Shown here: positions 38,598-45,907 of the stretch, piece after piece
Position numbering within the stretch: the first letter of the stretch is position 1
Layout: each line of letters opens with the position of its first letter
From: Paenibacillus tyrphae
Lineage (GTDB): Bacteria > Bacillota > Bacilli > Paenibacillales > NBRC-103111
Assembly (NCBI RefSeq): GCF_000722545.1
Contig: NZ_JNVM01000010.1
Location: 186,001-250,000 of the forward strand
Length of the DNA: 64,000 bases
Reading direction: 5' to 3'
Program-made: the position numbers and the translations under genes
Notes under the pieces: generated by a model
Told to the model about the DNA's origin: nothing
The model's input: only the letters and a program-made list of their open reading frames with translations
Databases searched by the model: none

Positions 38598-39965
38598 TTG
38601 GAAAGTCACAGTACAGGGTTCGATTTCGGATTAATTTCGTTTAATCTTCTACTGGTCGTGTTTTTGGTGCTGCTGAACGGTTTTTTTGTCGCAGCGGAGT
38701 TTGCATTGGTGAAAGTCCGGGCTACGCGCCTGCAGCAGTTGGAGAGCGAGGGTAACCCGAAAGCCAAGTATGCGCTCGCCGTAACCAAAAAGCTGGACGC
38801 TTACCTGTCCTCCACGCAGCTCGGTATTACGCTGGCGTCGCTGGGCTTGGGCTGGGTAGGAGAACCGGCTGTATCGCATCTGATCGTTGAACCGACTCTG
38901 GCAGCTCTCGGACTCGGAGGAGCTTGGTATGCCAATGCCTTGTCGTTCGCAATCGGATTCGCCGTGATCACCTTCATGCATATCGTACTCGGCGAGCTCG
39001 CGCCCAAATCCATGGCTATTCAGAAATCGGAAGCAACCTCTCTATGGCTGTCGGCTCCTTTAATGCTGTTTTACAAAATCTTTTATCCGGCGATCTGGCT
39101 GCTGAATGGCGCCGCGAACAAGCTCTTGAAGCTGGTCGGGATTCAGCCAGCTATGGAGCAAGAAGCGCATACGGAAGAAGAAATTCGGATTTTGATGGAC
39201 CAGAGCGCCCGCAGCGGTCACATTGACAAAGACGAGCTGGCGCTATTCGACAATATATTTGAGTTCTCCGATCGGGTCGCGAGGGAAATTATGCTGCCGC
39301 GGACCGATATGGATTGTTTGTTTACCGAGCTCAGCTATGAGGAAAACTTAAAAATCGTTTATGAAACGAAGCATACGCGCTATCCGGTGGCTACGGACGA
39401 TAAAGACGAAATCATCGGATTTGTCCATATGTCGGACCTGCTTACTTGCGATCCGGACAAAAAGCACGATATCAAAGAATTCCTGCGTCCGGTGCTCATG
39501 GTGCCTGAATCGATGGAAATCAGCCATGTGCTGCGGCTTATGCAGAAGAAGCGCTCCCAGCTCGCCGTCGTGATCGACGAATACGGCGGAACGGCCGGGC
39601 TGATTACCACCGAAGACATTCTGGAGGAAATCGTCGGCGAGATTCACGACGAATTCGACGAAACGGAGCGGGCCGAGGTGGAAAAGAGCGGAGATACTTA
39701 CTCCGTTGACGGACGCGTGCTGCTGGAGGATCTTGACGATATGCTCGGCCTCGGGATCGAGGACGACGAGGTGGATTCGATCGGAGGCTGGCTGTTCAAG
39801 CAGTTGGAAGGCTCCGTCTCCAAAGGCAGACGGCTGGAGCAGAACGGCTTCCTGTTCGAAATTACGGAGGTCGAGCGATTGCGTATTTTGCGTGTAAAAA
39901 TTCAACCCGTTCAGAAACAGCCCGTTTCGGGTCTGCTAGCCGGTCAAGATCATCCTGACGAATAG
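38598..39965 (+). CDS. CNNM/HlyC/CorC-family membrane protein
   Basis: The 455-residue protein has a DUF21 (CNNM) transmembrane domain (LLVVFLVLLNGFFVAAEFALVKVRATRL ... ITFMHIVLGELAPKSMAIQ), a CBS pair (DRVAREIMLPRTDMDCL ... TRYPVATDDKDEIIGFVHM; QLAVVIDEYGGTAGLITTEDILEEIVGEIHDEFDE) and a C-terminal CorC/HlyC domain. Such proteins export magnesium or similar ions. The start is TTG 38598 with GGAG upstream. ytvI follows 14 bases later, so the two may be cotranscribed. Confidence 0.88.
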   Translation: MESHSTGFDFGLISFNLLLVVFLVLLNGFFVAAEFALVKVRATRLQQLESEGNPKAKYALAVTKKLDAYLSSTQLGITLASLGLGWVGEPAVSHLIVEPTLAALGLGGAWYANALSFAIGFAVITFMHIVLGELAPKSMAIQKSEATSLWLSAPLMLFYKIFYPAIWLLNGAANKLLKLVGIQPAMEQEAHTEEEIRILMDQSARSGHIDKDELALFDNIFEFSDRVAREIMLPRTDMDCLFTELSYEENLKIVYETKHTRYPVATDDKDEIIGFVHMSDLLTCDPDKKHDIKEFLRPVLMVPESMEISHVLRLMQKKRSQLAVVIDEYGGTAGLITTEDILEEIVGEIHDEFDETERAEVEKSGDTYSVDGRVLLEDLDDMLGLGIEDDEVDSIGGWLFKQLEGSVSKGRRLEQNGFLFEITEVERLRILRVKIQPVQKQPVSGLLAGQDHPDE

Positions 39966-39979
39966 GGGGTACCCGTTCG

Positions 39980-41029
39980 ATGTCGCTTAGAACGATCGTA
40001 TTTTGCGTGCTTGGCGCCGTGCTTTTGTACGGAATGTTCACCATTGGCTTCCCGTTTTTGCTCGCCATGTTGATTGCCCTCTTGCTCGAACCGATCGTTC
40101 TGCTGCTGACACGAATGTTCCGCGGCGGGCGTGTGGCGGTTTCCGCCGTAGTCTGTACTCTTTTTACCGGCTCGCTGCTTGGTTTCGTTTACCTGATCGG
40201 CTTCAAAATCGTCACGGAGCTCATTCAATTCTGGAAGAACGCTTCCGTCTATTTAAGCGACGCCAAGCTGTTTATTGAGGATGCGTCGGTAAGAAACAAA
40301 TTGTTCTATAAGCTGCTGCCGTACGACGTTGCCGAGCAGGTGCAGCGCTACGTGGAAACGGGAGCCGGGATGCTTACGGAAAATTTAAAAAGTATCGTGG
40401 CGGCCATCTCCGGTTATTTTCTCGACGTAGCCAAAACAATTCCGAATTGGTTCGTGTTTTTTTTCGTATTCGTGATCGGTCTTTACTTGATTTCGTTCAG
40501 CTTGCCGAAGCTGCATCAGTCGTTTCTGAACCTGTTCGAGAAGCAGTCGAGGCCCAAGGTAGCTGCGGTGCTGAACGATCTGCGCCGTGCTATTTTAGGC
40601 TTCCTGTTCGCGCAGGTGCTGATCAGTCTGCTAACGTATGTGGTGACGCTGGTCGGTTTGCTCGTTCTGAAAGTCGATTATCCGCTTGCCGTTGCCCTGC
40701 TTATCGTGCTGGTGGATATTTTGCCGGTATTTGGCACAAGTGCCGTGCTTATTCCGTGGGCAGGATACAGCATGCTGGCGGGAGACATGCGGCTCGCAAT
40801 CGGACTGATCGTCCTGCTGCTTGTCATCATGGTGTTCCGCCGTCTGATCGAACCGAAAATTATCGGCGACGCCGTCGGGATCAATGCTTTGGCGGCGTTG
40901 GTCAGCATGTATGTAGGCTTCCAGCTTGCCGGAGTGATCGGCCTCATTCTGGGGCCTGTACTAATTATTGTATACCAGGCGCTTCGCCGGGTCGGTTTGC
41001 TTAAAATCAACATCAAATTGGAACAGTAA
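39980..41029 (+). CDS. ytvI: AI-2E/UPF0118-type membrane protein, YtvI-like
   Basis: The 349-residue protein has about eight membrane segments in the AI-2E-family layout: an N-terminal pair, a long soluble central region (KNASVYLSDAKLFIEDASVRNKLFYKLL), and C-terminal IVLVDILPVFGTSAVLIPWAGY and GVIGLILGPVLIIVYQAL. Its size and N-terminus fit the sporulation-type YtvI branch. Function is not established; transport or spore-membrane roles are suggested in the family. Confidence 0.75.
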   Translation: MSLRTIVFCVLGAVLLYGMFTIGFPFLLAMLIALLLEPIVLLLTRMFRGGRVAVSAVVCTLFTGSLLGFVYLIGFKIVTELIQFWKNASVYLSDAKLFIEDASVRNKLFYKLLPYDVAEQVQRYVETGAGMLTENLKSIVAAISGYFLDVAKTIPNWFVFFFVFVIGLYLISFSLPKLHQSFLNLFEKQSRPKVAAVLNDLRRAILGFLFAQVLISLLTYVVTLVGLLVLKVDYPLAVALLIVLVDILPVFGTSAVLIPWAGYSMLAGDMRLAIGLIVLLLVIMVFRRLIEPKIIGDAVGINALAALVSMYVGFQLAGVIGLILGPVLIIVYQALRRVGLLKINIKLEQ

Positions 41030-41087
41030 CAATAACTAAAAATCTTGTCGTTTATGAGGTCTTACGGCAATCTAAGGGGGAGAAGCA

Positions 41088-41972
41088 ATGCAGGCGGGTC
41101 TCAAAAATGCCAAGCAGCATTCCAAATTATCATTGCCTAAACTGGTAAGACGCGCCGTCTTTATTTTATTGGGGGCGGCGCTCGTCTCGGTCGGACTGGA
41201 AAACTTTTTGGTGCCCAACAACATCATTGACGGGGGAATCGTGGGCATCTCGATTATTACCTCGCATTTGTCGGGTATTCCGATCGGCGTATTTCTCTTA
41301 TTATTCAACCTTCCGTTTCTGTTTATCGGGTACAAGCAAATCGGTAAAACGTTCGCGTTCTCTACCTTATTTGCAGTTTCCCTGATGTCCGTCGGTACAT
41401 GGCTGCTTCATCCGGTTCCTCCGCTGACCACCGATCCGCTGCTTGCGGCCGTATTCGGGGGCATTATTCTCGGCATCGGCGTCGGCATGGTCATCCGTTC
41501 GGGCGGCTCGCTTGACGGCACGGAAATTATGGCGATTCTATTCAGCAAGAAGACGCCGTTCTCGGTCGGCGAAGTGGTCATGTTTTTTAACCTGTTCATC
41601 CTGAGCAGCGCCGGCTTCGTGTTCGGATGGGATCACGCGATGTATTCGCTTATCGCTTATTACATAGCCTTCAAGCTGATCGATATTACGATCGAAGGCT
41701 TCGACGAATCCAAATCCGTCTGGATCATTAGCGAGAATAGCCGCGAGCTCGGCGACGCCATTTTGCACCGTTTGGGCCGCGGCGTCACGTATTTGCAAGG
41801 TGAAGGCGGATTTACGGGCGGCAACAAGCTGGTCATCTTCTGCGTCATCAACCGGCTGGAAGAAGCAAAGCTGAAGTCGATCGTCGAGGAGCTTGATCAA
41901 TCCGCATTTCTTGCAGTTGGCAATATCCACGACGTGAAGGGCGGACGCTTTAAGAAAAAGGATATTCACTGA
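41088..41972 (+). CDS. YitT-family membrane protein (DUF161 + DUF2179)
   Basis: The 294-residue protein begins with five or six transmembrane helices (LVSVGLENFLVPNNIIDGGIVGISIITSHLSGIPIGVFLLLFNLPFLFIGYK) and ends with a soluble DUF2179 domain (SVWIISENSRELGDAILHRLGRGVTYLQGEGGFTGG). Bacillus has several paralogues, some linked to transport or sporulation. A GGGGGAGAAGC ribosome site precedes ATG 41088. Confidence 0.85.
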   Translation: MQAGLKNAKQHSKLSLPKLVRRAVFILLGAALVSVGLENFLVPNNIIDGGIVGISIITSHLSGIPIGVFLLLFNLPFLFIGYKQIGKTFAFSTLFAVSLMSVGTWLLHPVPPLTTDPLLAAVFGGIILGIGVGMVIRSGGSLDGTEIMAILFSKKTPFSVGEVVMFFNLFILSSAGFVFGWDHAMYSLIAYYIAFKLIDITIEGFDESKSVWIISENSRELGDAILHRLGRGVTYLQGEGGFTGGNKLVIFCVINRLEEAKLKSIVEELDQSAFLAVGNIHDVKGGRFKKKDIH

Positions 41973-41978
41973 CGAAAA

Positions 41979-42060
41979 AACCGTCACGGTCATTCGTTTC
42001 CAGGCAGGGGGCGCATCATGCGCGCCTGTCTGGAGCGAGGGCTGCGGACGGTTTTTTTTC
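41979..42060. terminator. bidirectional terminator
   Basis: AAAAAACCGTC on the left pairs with GACGGTTTTTTTT on the right; an inner GCGC-rich hairpin lies between. It separates yitT from the convergent NlpC/P60 gene. Confidence 0.75.
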
Positions 42061-42071
42061 GTAAACGGCGA

Positions 42072-42761
42072 TCAATAGTAGCGGCGGGCGCCGAGGTATT
42101 TGGGCCCCCAGTAGCTGCTGTCCAGCTTTTGAACGGCGATTCCGGCGGAGCGGGTGGCGGAGATGAACTCGCCGTTGCCCATATAGATGCCAACATGGGA
42201 GGCGACGCCGGGCTCGTTCAATCCAAAGAATACCCAGTCGCCGGGCATGAGACGGTCCCGATCAACCGCAAAGCCCATACCGGACATGACGGACGAACTG
42301 GTCCGCGGCACGGGAACTCCCTGCTTCGAGAGCAAGTAGTAAATAAAACCGGAGCAATCGAATCCGGCAGGCGTGCTTCCGCCCCACACGTAGGGCGTAC
42401 CTATGTATCGTTTTGCATCGGCGAGGATGGATTTCTTCACAAGAGCGCGGGACAGCGCGGTCCGCGTCGTTCCGTCAGCGGCACCGGTCATCGGCAAACT
42501 GTAGGCTTGCTGAAAGGAGCGGACAGCCTGCACCGTATACTGGCCGTAATATCCGGTAGCATTCGGGTAGGTGAAATACCCAAGCGATTGAAGATTTTGC
42601 TGCAATTCCGTCACTGCCGTTCCGGATGTGCCTTGAGACAGGACGACCGTGGTTTGTTCGGCAACGGCGTAAGTCAAATTCGGGAAAACGGAAGGGACCG
42701 CGATCAGGCAAGAAGCGGCGGCCGTTAGCAGCAATCTTTTTGGAAACGCTTTCTTTAACAA
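42072..42761 (-). CDS. secreted peptidoglycan hydrolase (PG-binding + NlpC/P60)
   Basis: The 229-residue protein has a signal peptide (KRLLLTAAASCLIAVPSVFPNLTYA), a PG_binding_1 domain (residues ~40-105: GTSGTAVTELQQNLQSLGYFTYPNATGYYGQYTVQAVRSFQQ) and an NlpC/P60 domain with the catalytic Cys in AGFDCSGFIYYLL and His in ASHVGIYMG. It should cut wall peptides outside the cell. It is divergent from the cotJ operon, so a sporulation or germination role is possible but unproven. Confidence 0.9.
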   Translation of the reverse strand: MLKKAFPKRLLLTAAASCLIAVPSVFPNLTYAVAEQTTVVLSQGTSGTAVTELQQNLQSLGYFTYPNATGYYGQYTVQAVRSFQQAYSLPMTGAADGTTRTALSRALVKKSILADAKRYIGTPYVWGGSTPAGFDCSGFIYYLLSKQGVPVPRTSSSVMSGMGFAVDRDRLMPGDWVFFGLNEPGVASHVGIYMGNGEFISATRSAGIAVQKLDSSYWGPKYLGARRYY

Positions 42762-42883
42762 TGCACTTCAGCTCCTTTTTTCCTTCTGCAGGGGGCAGAT
42801 GAAGTTGTTGTCATTTTATACGCATAATGGACGAGCGGCAATGTATAAATATTGGTAGATTGCTAAAGGAGGCATTTCCGGCC

Positions 42884-43087
42884 ATGGATCTTGAGAAAGA
42901 ATGGTATCCGTATGTCAGCCCCTTCGACCCTTGTCCGCCGATTACGGTTAAGACCTATGTTATTCCGCCAAATCTGTATATTCAGTTTCAACCGCCGGGG
43001 CTTCCTCAATATCCCCCGCTTCAGGCGCTCCGGTGCGGTACGCTCTGGCCTGTGCTGTATAGTCCATATGAATCCAAACATTGCTGA
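42884..43087 (+). CDS. cotJA: spore coat-associated protein CotJA
   Basis: The 67-residue protein matches CotJA: MDLEKEWYPYVSPFDPCPPI, then KTYVIPPNLYIQFQPPGLPQ and GTLWPVLYSPY. ATG 42884 is chosen because AAGGAGG lies upstream and the family starts at MDLEKEW; the upstream ATG at 42827 has no ribosome site. First gene of cotJABC, a mother-cell operon of sporulation in Bacillus. Confidence 0.9.
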   Translation: MDLEKEWYPYVSPFDPCPPITVKTYVIPPNLYIQFQPPGLPQYPPLQALRCGTLWPVLYSPYESKHC

Positions 43088-43107
43088 AAGGACAGGAGGT
43101 GAACGGC

Positions 43108-43371
43108 ATGAAACAACCGCTGCCCCCCCATTATTACACGCTGCTGGAGGAGCTGCAGGCGATCGATTTCGTCCTGGTGGAGCTGACACTCTATCTGGAT
43201 ACGCACCCCGAGGACGCCCAGGCGTTGGAGCAGTTTAACCAATGTGCGCAGCAGCGCCAGCTACTGGCCGGGCGGTACGAGTCCGAATTCGGTCCGCTTC
43301 TGCAGTTTGGTCACAGCTATTCGGGATATCCATGGCAATGGGTGGAGTCGCCGTGGCCGTGGCAGGTCTGA
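43108..43371 (+). CDS. cotJB: spore coat protein CotJB
   Basis: The 87-residue protein has the CotJB pattern: YYTLLEELQAIDFVLVELTLYLDTHPEDAQALEQFN, then a hydrophilic helix and a Trp-rich end (YPWQWVESPWPW). GGAGGTGA is 7 bases before ATG 43108. It lies 20 bases after cotJA and 33 bases before cotJC. Confidence 0.9.
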   Translation: MKQPLPPHYYTLLEELQAIDFVLVELTLYLDTHPEDAQALEQFNQCAQQRQLLAGRYESEFGPLLQFGHSYSGYPWQWVESPWPWQV

Positions 43372-43404
43372 TTCAAAGCCGAGCCAGGAGAGGAGACTTG
43401 TGCG

Positions 43405-43620
43405 ATGTGGATCTATGAGAAAAAGCTGCAGTACCCGGTCAGGGTCAGCAAGTGTGACCCGCACATGGCAAAGCTGCTGATCGAGCAGTACGGCGGTGCG
43501 GACGGCGAGCTGGCGGCGGCGCTGCGGTATTTGAATCAGCGATATACGATACCGGATAAAGTAATCGGGCTTCTAACCGATATCGGGACGGAGGATTTTG
43601 CACATCATGTTTGGAGGTGA
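43405..43620 (+). pseudogene. cotJC: cotJC 5' part, interrupted by the prophage
   Basis: The first 66 codons match CotJC, the Mn-catalase-like coat protein of about 189 residues: MWIYEKKLQYPVRVSKCDP, EQYGGADGELAAALRYLNQRY, PDKVIGLLTDIGTEDFAH. At the point where family members continue with a helix carrying metal ligands (..FAHLEM), the frame turns into HVWR and stops at TGA 43618-43620. The remaining two-thirds of the protein, with most of the di-Mn site, is missing. The break coincides with the start of prophage sequence and a serine-recombinase gene, so this is insertional, and probably reversible, disruption rather than decay. Typed as pseudogene because it cannot encode the full enzyme as it stands. 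Confidence 0.85.
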
Positions 43621-43622
43621 TG
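43590..43622. other. left prophage attachment site (attL) within cotJC
   Basis: The match to CotJC ends at the codons for GTE-D-FAH (GAGGATTTTGCACAT, ending about 43607), and phage sequence follows. The crossover dinucleotide used by a large serine recombinase must lie in or just after this stretch. The exact core cannot be fixed without the right end or an empty site. attR should be found beyond the right end of the window, fused to the rest of cotJC. Confidence 0.65.
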
Positions 43623-43648
43623 AAAAACCCCGTAATTACGGGGTTTTT
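43623..43648. terminator. bidirectional terminator at the cotJC/recombinase junction
   Basis: AAAAACCCCGTAATTACGGGG is a perfect palindromic hairpin with a T-run on each strand. It overlaps the stop codon region of the recombinase (TAA at 43636-43638) and ends transcription from both cotJ and the recombinase gene. Confidence 0.85.
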
Positions 43649-45234
43649 TGAGGGGATATTCTCGGTATAATTTTCAAATCAAACTGGTCGATAGCGCCAC
43701 TCCAGCGCCCACCTACCTTTTTGGTATATATTACCGACTCGATCACTTGCTCTAAAAGTGCGTTCTTTTCCGCAGGCGTTTTTGCCATGCGGTATCCATC
43801 GATACATTTCTCCAACTTGGGAATAGTTTCGTACTGTGCCTCGACTCTCCTGCGTAAACCGGCCAGTTCTGCCTCGGTCTCATCGAACGCTTTCTTAACC
43901 TCCTCATATCTTTCTGCGATGACCTTCGCTCTTTCCTTAAACATCTCAATTGTATAAACTTGTTGTTCCAGCAAATCATAGATATTATTTTGCTGCTTCT
44001 TGACTTCCTCAAGCTGTTTTTTTAGTTCCCTTTGAACGCTCAGAAGGGCATTAATTTTAGTATCTTCTTGTCGATTGGATTGCGTTTCTTGGCGAGTATT
44101 CAACTGGCTCTTCAGGCCATCCAGCCAAATTCCGAGGGACTGTACTAGTCGTTCTTCTACCAAGTACAGATAGGAACTTACATTTGGACAGCCTTTTTTG
44201 GTACAAATAAGGGCATCCGGATTTTTACCACCGTAAGGACGATACAGAATTGGACCGCCACACATTCCGCATCTGACGAGGCCGGCGAGAGGATTGCTGA
44301 TTTGCGCTTTCGGCCCCTTGGAATTTGAATTCGATTCTCTGATTTTCCAAGCAAGTTCGAAAGTTTCCACATCTATTAATGGTACGTGTAACCCTTTATG
44401 TTCGTTGCTATCTTTACGGGACCTACGCGGCCGACTCTTAGTGTTTTTCTTCTTCACCAAAGGCCGGGAACCCCAACGTACATTACCGAGGTATGTAGGG
44501 TTTCTTAGAATATCATTTAGTGTCGCTTCGATCCATCGCGCATCCCGAGCCGTGGGAACTTTTAGTTCATCATTCAAATATTCTGCGATTGACGTCGTGC
44601 CCATTCGTTTCTCCGGGTCAGGGTCAGTATAGAGCGAGAAGATCAATTGCACGATTGGTGCTTGCTCCGGATGGGGCCTTAAACTGAACCCTTTGCCCAC
44701 CGGTAATTTGTATTTGATGTATCCATATGGCGCAACGCTGCCAATATATCTTCCTTCCTCGACAGCGCTAATACGACCACCCTGAAGTCGTCTGTTGATG
44801 GTTTTAAACTCGCGTCGGCTCATAAATAGGTTGAATTCGAAATATTCTTCGTCATTCGGATCGTTGGGATCAAAGATACGCATCGGTGTGACAATGAGCG
44901 TTTGCGAATATTTGAATGCCTGCGCGACCAATCCCTGATCCATTGTATCGCCGCGGGCAAGCCGTTCAACCTCTACCGTAAATACACCATCCCATTTTTC
45001 TTCTTCGACATCTTCGAGAATCCGAATCATCTCGGGGCGTTCGGAGATCCGCTCGCCTGAGATCGGTTTTTCACGGTATGTTTCTTTGATAACAACTCCA
45101 TACCGTTTGGCCAAATCTAGCAAGATCCGATCATGACGTTTGTATGTATCTTCTTCCCCACTCGCTTCCGCTTCGAGATCGGCCCGAGATTTACGCAGAT
45201 AAGAGCAATAATTGCCTGGAGGTAATTTAATCAC
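43636..45234 (-). CDS. large serine recombinase (prophage integrase)
   Basis: The 532-residue protein has an N-terminal resolvase domain (CSYLRKSRADLE with catalytic Ser16 after Arg14; then VEVERLARGD), a recombinase domain (GSVAPYGYIKYKLPVGKGFSLRPHPEQAPIVQLIFSLY), a zinc ribbon (CGMCGG ... CTKKGC) and a long coiled coil (LLSVQRELKKQLEEVKKQQNNIYDLLEQ). This is the layout of phage integrases such as phiC31 Int and of SpoIVCA, which excises the skin element. The start is GTG (45232-45234) with AAGGA upstream. It reads towards cotJC and ends in a terminator that abuts the break. It should integrate and, with a directionality factor, excise the prophage. Confidence 0.93.
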   Translation of the reverse strand: MIKLPPGNYCSYLRKSRADLEAEASGEEDTYKRHDRILLDLAKRYGVVIKETYREKPISGERISERPEMIRILEDVEEEKWDGVFTVEVERLARGDTMDQGLVAQAFKYSQTLIVTPMRIFDPNDPNDEEYFEFNLFMSRREFKTINRRLQGGRISAVEEGRYIGSVAPYGYIKYKLPVGKGFSLRPHPEQAPIVQLIFSLYTDPDPEKRMGTTSIAEYLNDELKVPTARDARWIEATLNDILRNPTYLGNVRWGSRPLVKKKNTKSRPRRSRKDSNEHKGLHVPLIDVETFELAWKIRESNSNSKGPKAQISNPLAGLVRCGMCGGPILYRPYGGKNPDALICTKKGCPNVSSYLYLVEERLVQSLGIWLDGLKSQLNTRQETQSNRQEDTKINALLSVQRELKKQLEEVKKQQNNIYDLLEQQVYTIEMFKERAKVIAERYEEVKKAFDETEAELAGLRRRVEAQYETIPKLEKCIDGYRMAKTPAEKNALLEQVIESVIYTKKVGGRWSGAIDQFDLKIIPRISPQKTP

Positions 45235-45296
45235 GCATCATCATCCTTCGCATAGTCCTTATGAAAAAAGCCCTTATAAAATGGCTACTGACATAA

Positions 45297-45420
45297 CTCA
45301 AAAAGAAATAGACCGCCCTTCGCACGGGGAAACGGTCTATTCTTGGCCTAAACCTGATTTGCAGCCGACCGCTCTTACAGCGGATTTCAAAGAGTCGTGT
45401 TAGCCGCACGGCTCCCTTGT
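45297..45420 (-). ncRNA. second, toxin-less copy of the antisense RNA module
   Basis: This region repeats the antisense part of the toxin locus at 45676-45797: the stem AATAGACCG/CGGTCTATT (45307-45315, 45333-45341) with an A-run beyond it, a CCGCT/AGCGG hairpin, and a GAGTCGTG/CACGGCTC stem. On the minus strand it has its own promoter, TTGATA - 17 bases - TAGAAT (complement of 45427-45432 and 45450-45455), and the AATAGACCG hairpin would be its terminator. No toxin frame remains: only the last codons LKKK-stop are kept. It lies directly upstream of the recombinase gene on the same strand, so it could also be that gene's leader. Confidence 0.55.
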
Positions 45421-45505
45421 ATTCTTATTCTAACATGGCAATATTATGCTATCAAATGAGAAGTCAAAAAAGCCCATAAGATGGTTCTTTTGTTCGTCCA
45501 ACTAT

Positions 45506-45513
45506 GGTATAAT
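45506..45513 (+). promoter_or_regulatory. extended -10 promoter of the toxin mRNA
   Basis: TATGGTATAAT gives an extended -10 (TGGTATAAT, 45505-45513) with a poor -35 (TTCTTT). Start of transcription is expected near 45520, leaving a leader of about 55 bases before the toxin start. Confidence 0.5.
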
Positions 45514-45575
45514 TTACCTCGCACATATTGGCTTTAAGGGCGGTCGGCTAATCTCCCGGAAGGGAGGTGATGCCT

Positions 45576-45689
45576 GTGGAGGTTAAAGACGCTTTGACGC
45601 TTATGATCAGTTTCGGCTCGATGATTATCACGCTGCTGACTCTGGTTGTGACCATCGTCATCGTGCTTATCCAAAACAAAAAGAAATAG
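45576..45689 (+). CDS. type I (holin-like) toxin peptide
   Basis: The frame encodes 37 residues: MEVKDALTLMISFGSMIITL, then LTLVVTIVIVLIQNKKK, a single membrane helix with a Lys tail, the pattern of holin-like type I toxins of Bacillota phages. GTG 45576 is spaced 8 bases from GGAGG; ATG 45570 is too close. In the leader, CTCCC-GGAA-GGGAG (45553-45566) folds the ribosome site into a hairpin, and AGGGCGGTC (45537-45545) can pair with GACCGCCCT (45689-45697) after the stop. Both features keep such mRNAs untranslated until processing. An antisense RNA overlaps its 3' end. Confidence 0.75.
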   Translation: MEVKDALTLMISFGSMIITLLTLVVTIVIVLIQNKKK

Positions 45690-45797
45690 ACCGCCCTCGA
45701 TAAGGTAAACGGTCTATTCCATCGTAAAACCTTTAAGCTGACCGCTCTTACAGCGGATGTGCAGGAGTCGTGTTACCGCACGGCTCCTTTATATTTT
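45676..45797 (-). ncRNA. antisense antitoxin RNA of the type I toxin locus
   Basis: On the minus strand the sequence TTGCAA (complement at 45828-45833), 18 bases and TATGAT (45804-45809) make a promoter. A transcript starting near 45797 would run through three hairpins and end at AATAGACCG/CGGTCTATT (45685-45693, 45710-45718) followed by a U-rich tract. It overlaps the last toxin codons and the 3' untranslated region of the toxin mRNA, as in known 3'-overlapping type I systems. On the other strand GGAGTCGTG/CACGGCTCC (45764-45787) plus a T-rich tail ends the toxin mRNA. Confidence 0.65.
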
Positions 45798-45907
45798 TAC
45801 TGTATCATATCCAAAATATTCTTTCAATTGCAAAATGTAAAAAATAATTTACTAAAAACAGAGCGTACAGTATATTAGTCCTATATGTGGTTTAAAGGGG
45901 AAATTGT

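Noticed and set aside
42762..42883. Sigma-E promoter for cotJABC
   Set aside because: Expected from Bacillus, and CATAAT and TATAAA-like hexamers occur, but spacing and sequence are not convincing enough to mark.
45235..45300. Sigma-E or sigma-K promoter for the serine recombinase
   Set aside because: Would strongly support mother-cell excision. CATAAGGACTA on the minus strand is near the sigma-K -10, but spacing within it is wrong and no matching -35 was found.
45212..45403. Plus-strand ORF of 63 codons across the orphan antisense module
   Set aside because: It runs through three RNA stems that are conserved as structure with the second copy, in which the same frame is not kept; no ribosome site.
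45841..45907. AgrA-type LytTR direct repeats before the 7-TM gene
   Set aside because: Two ACAG boxes occur 9 bases apart, but known sites are 9-bp repeats separated by 12-13 bp; no convincing pair.
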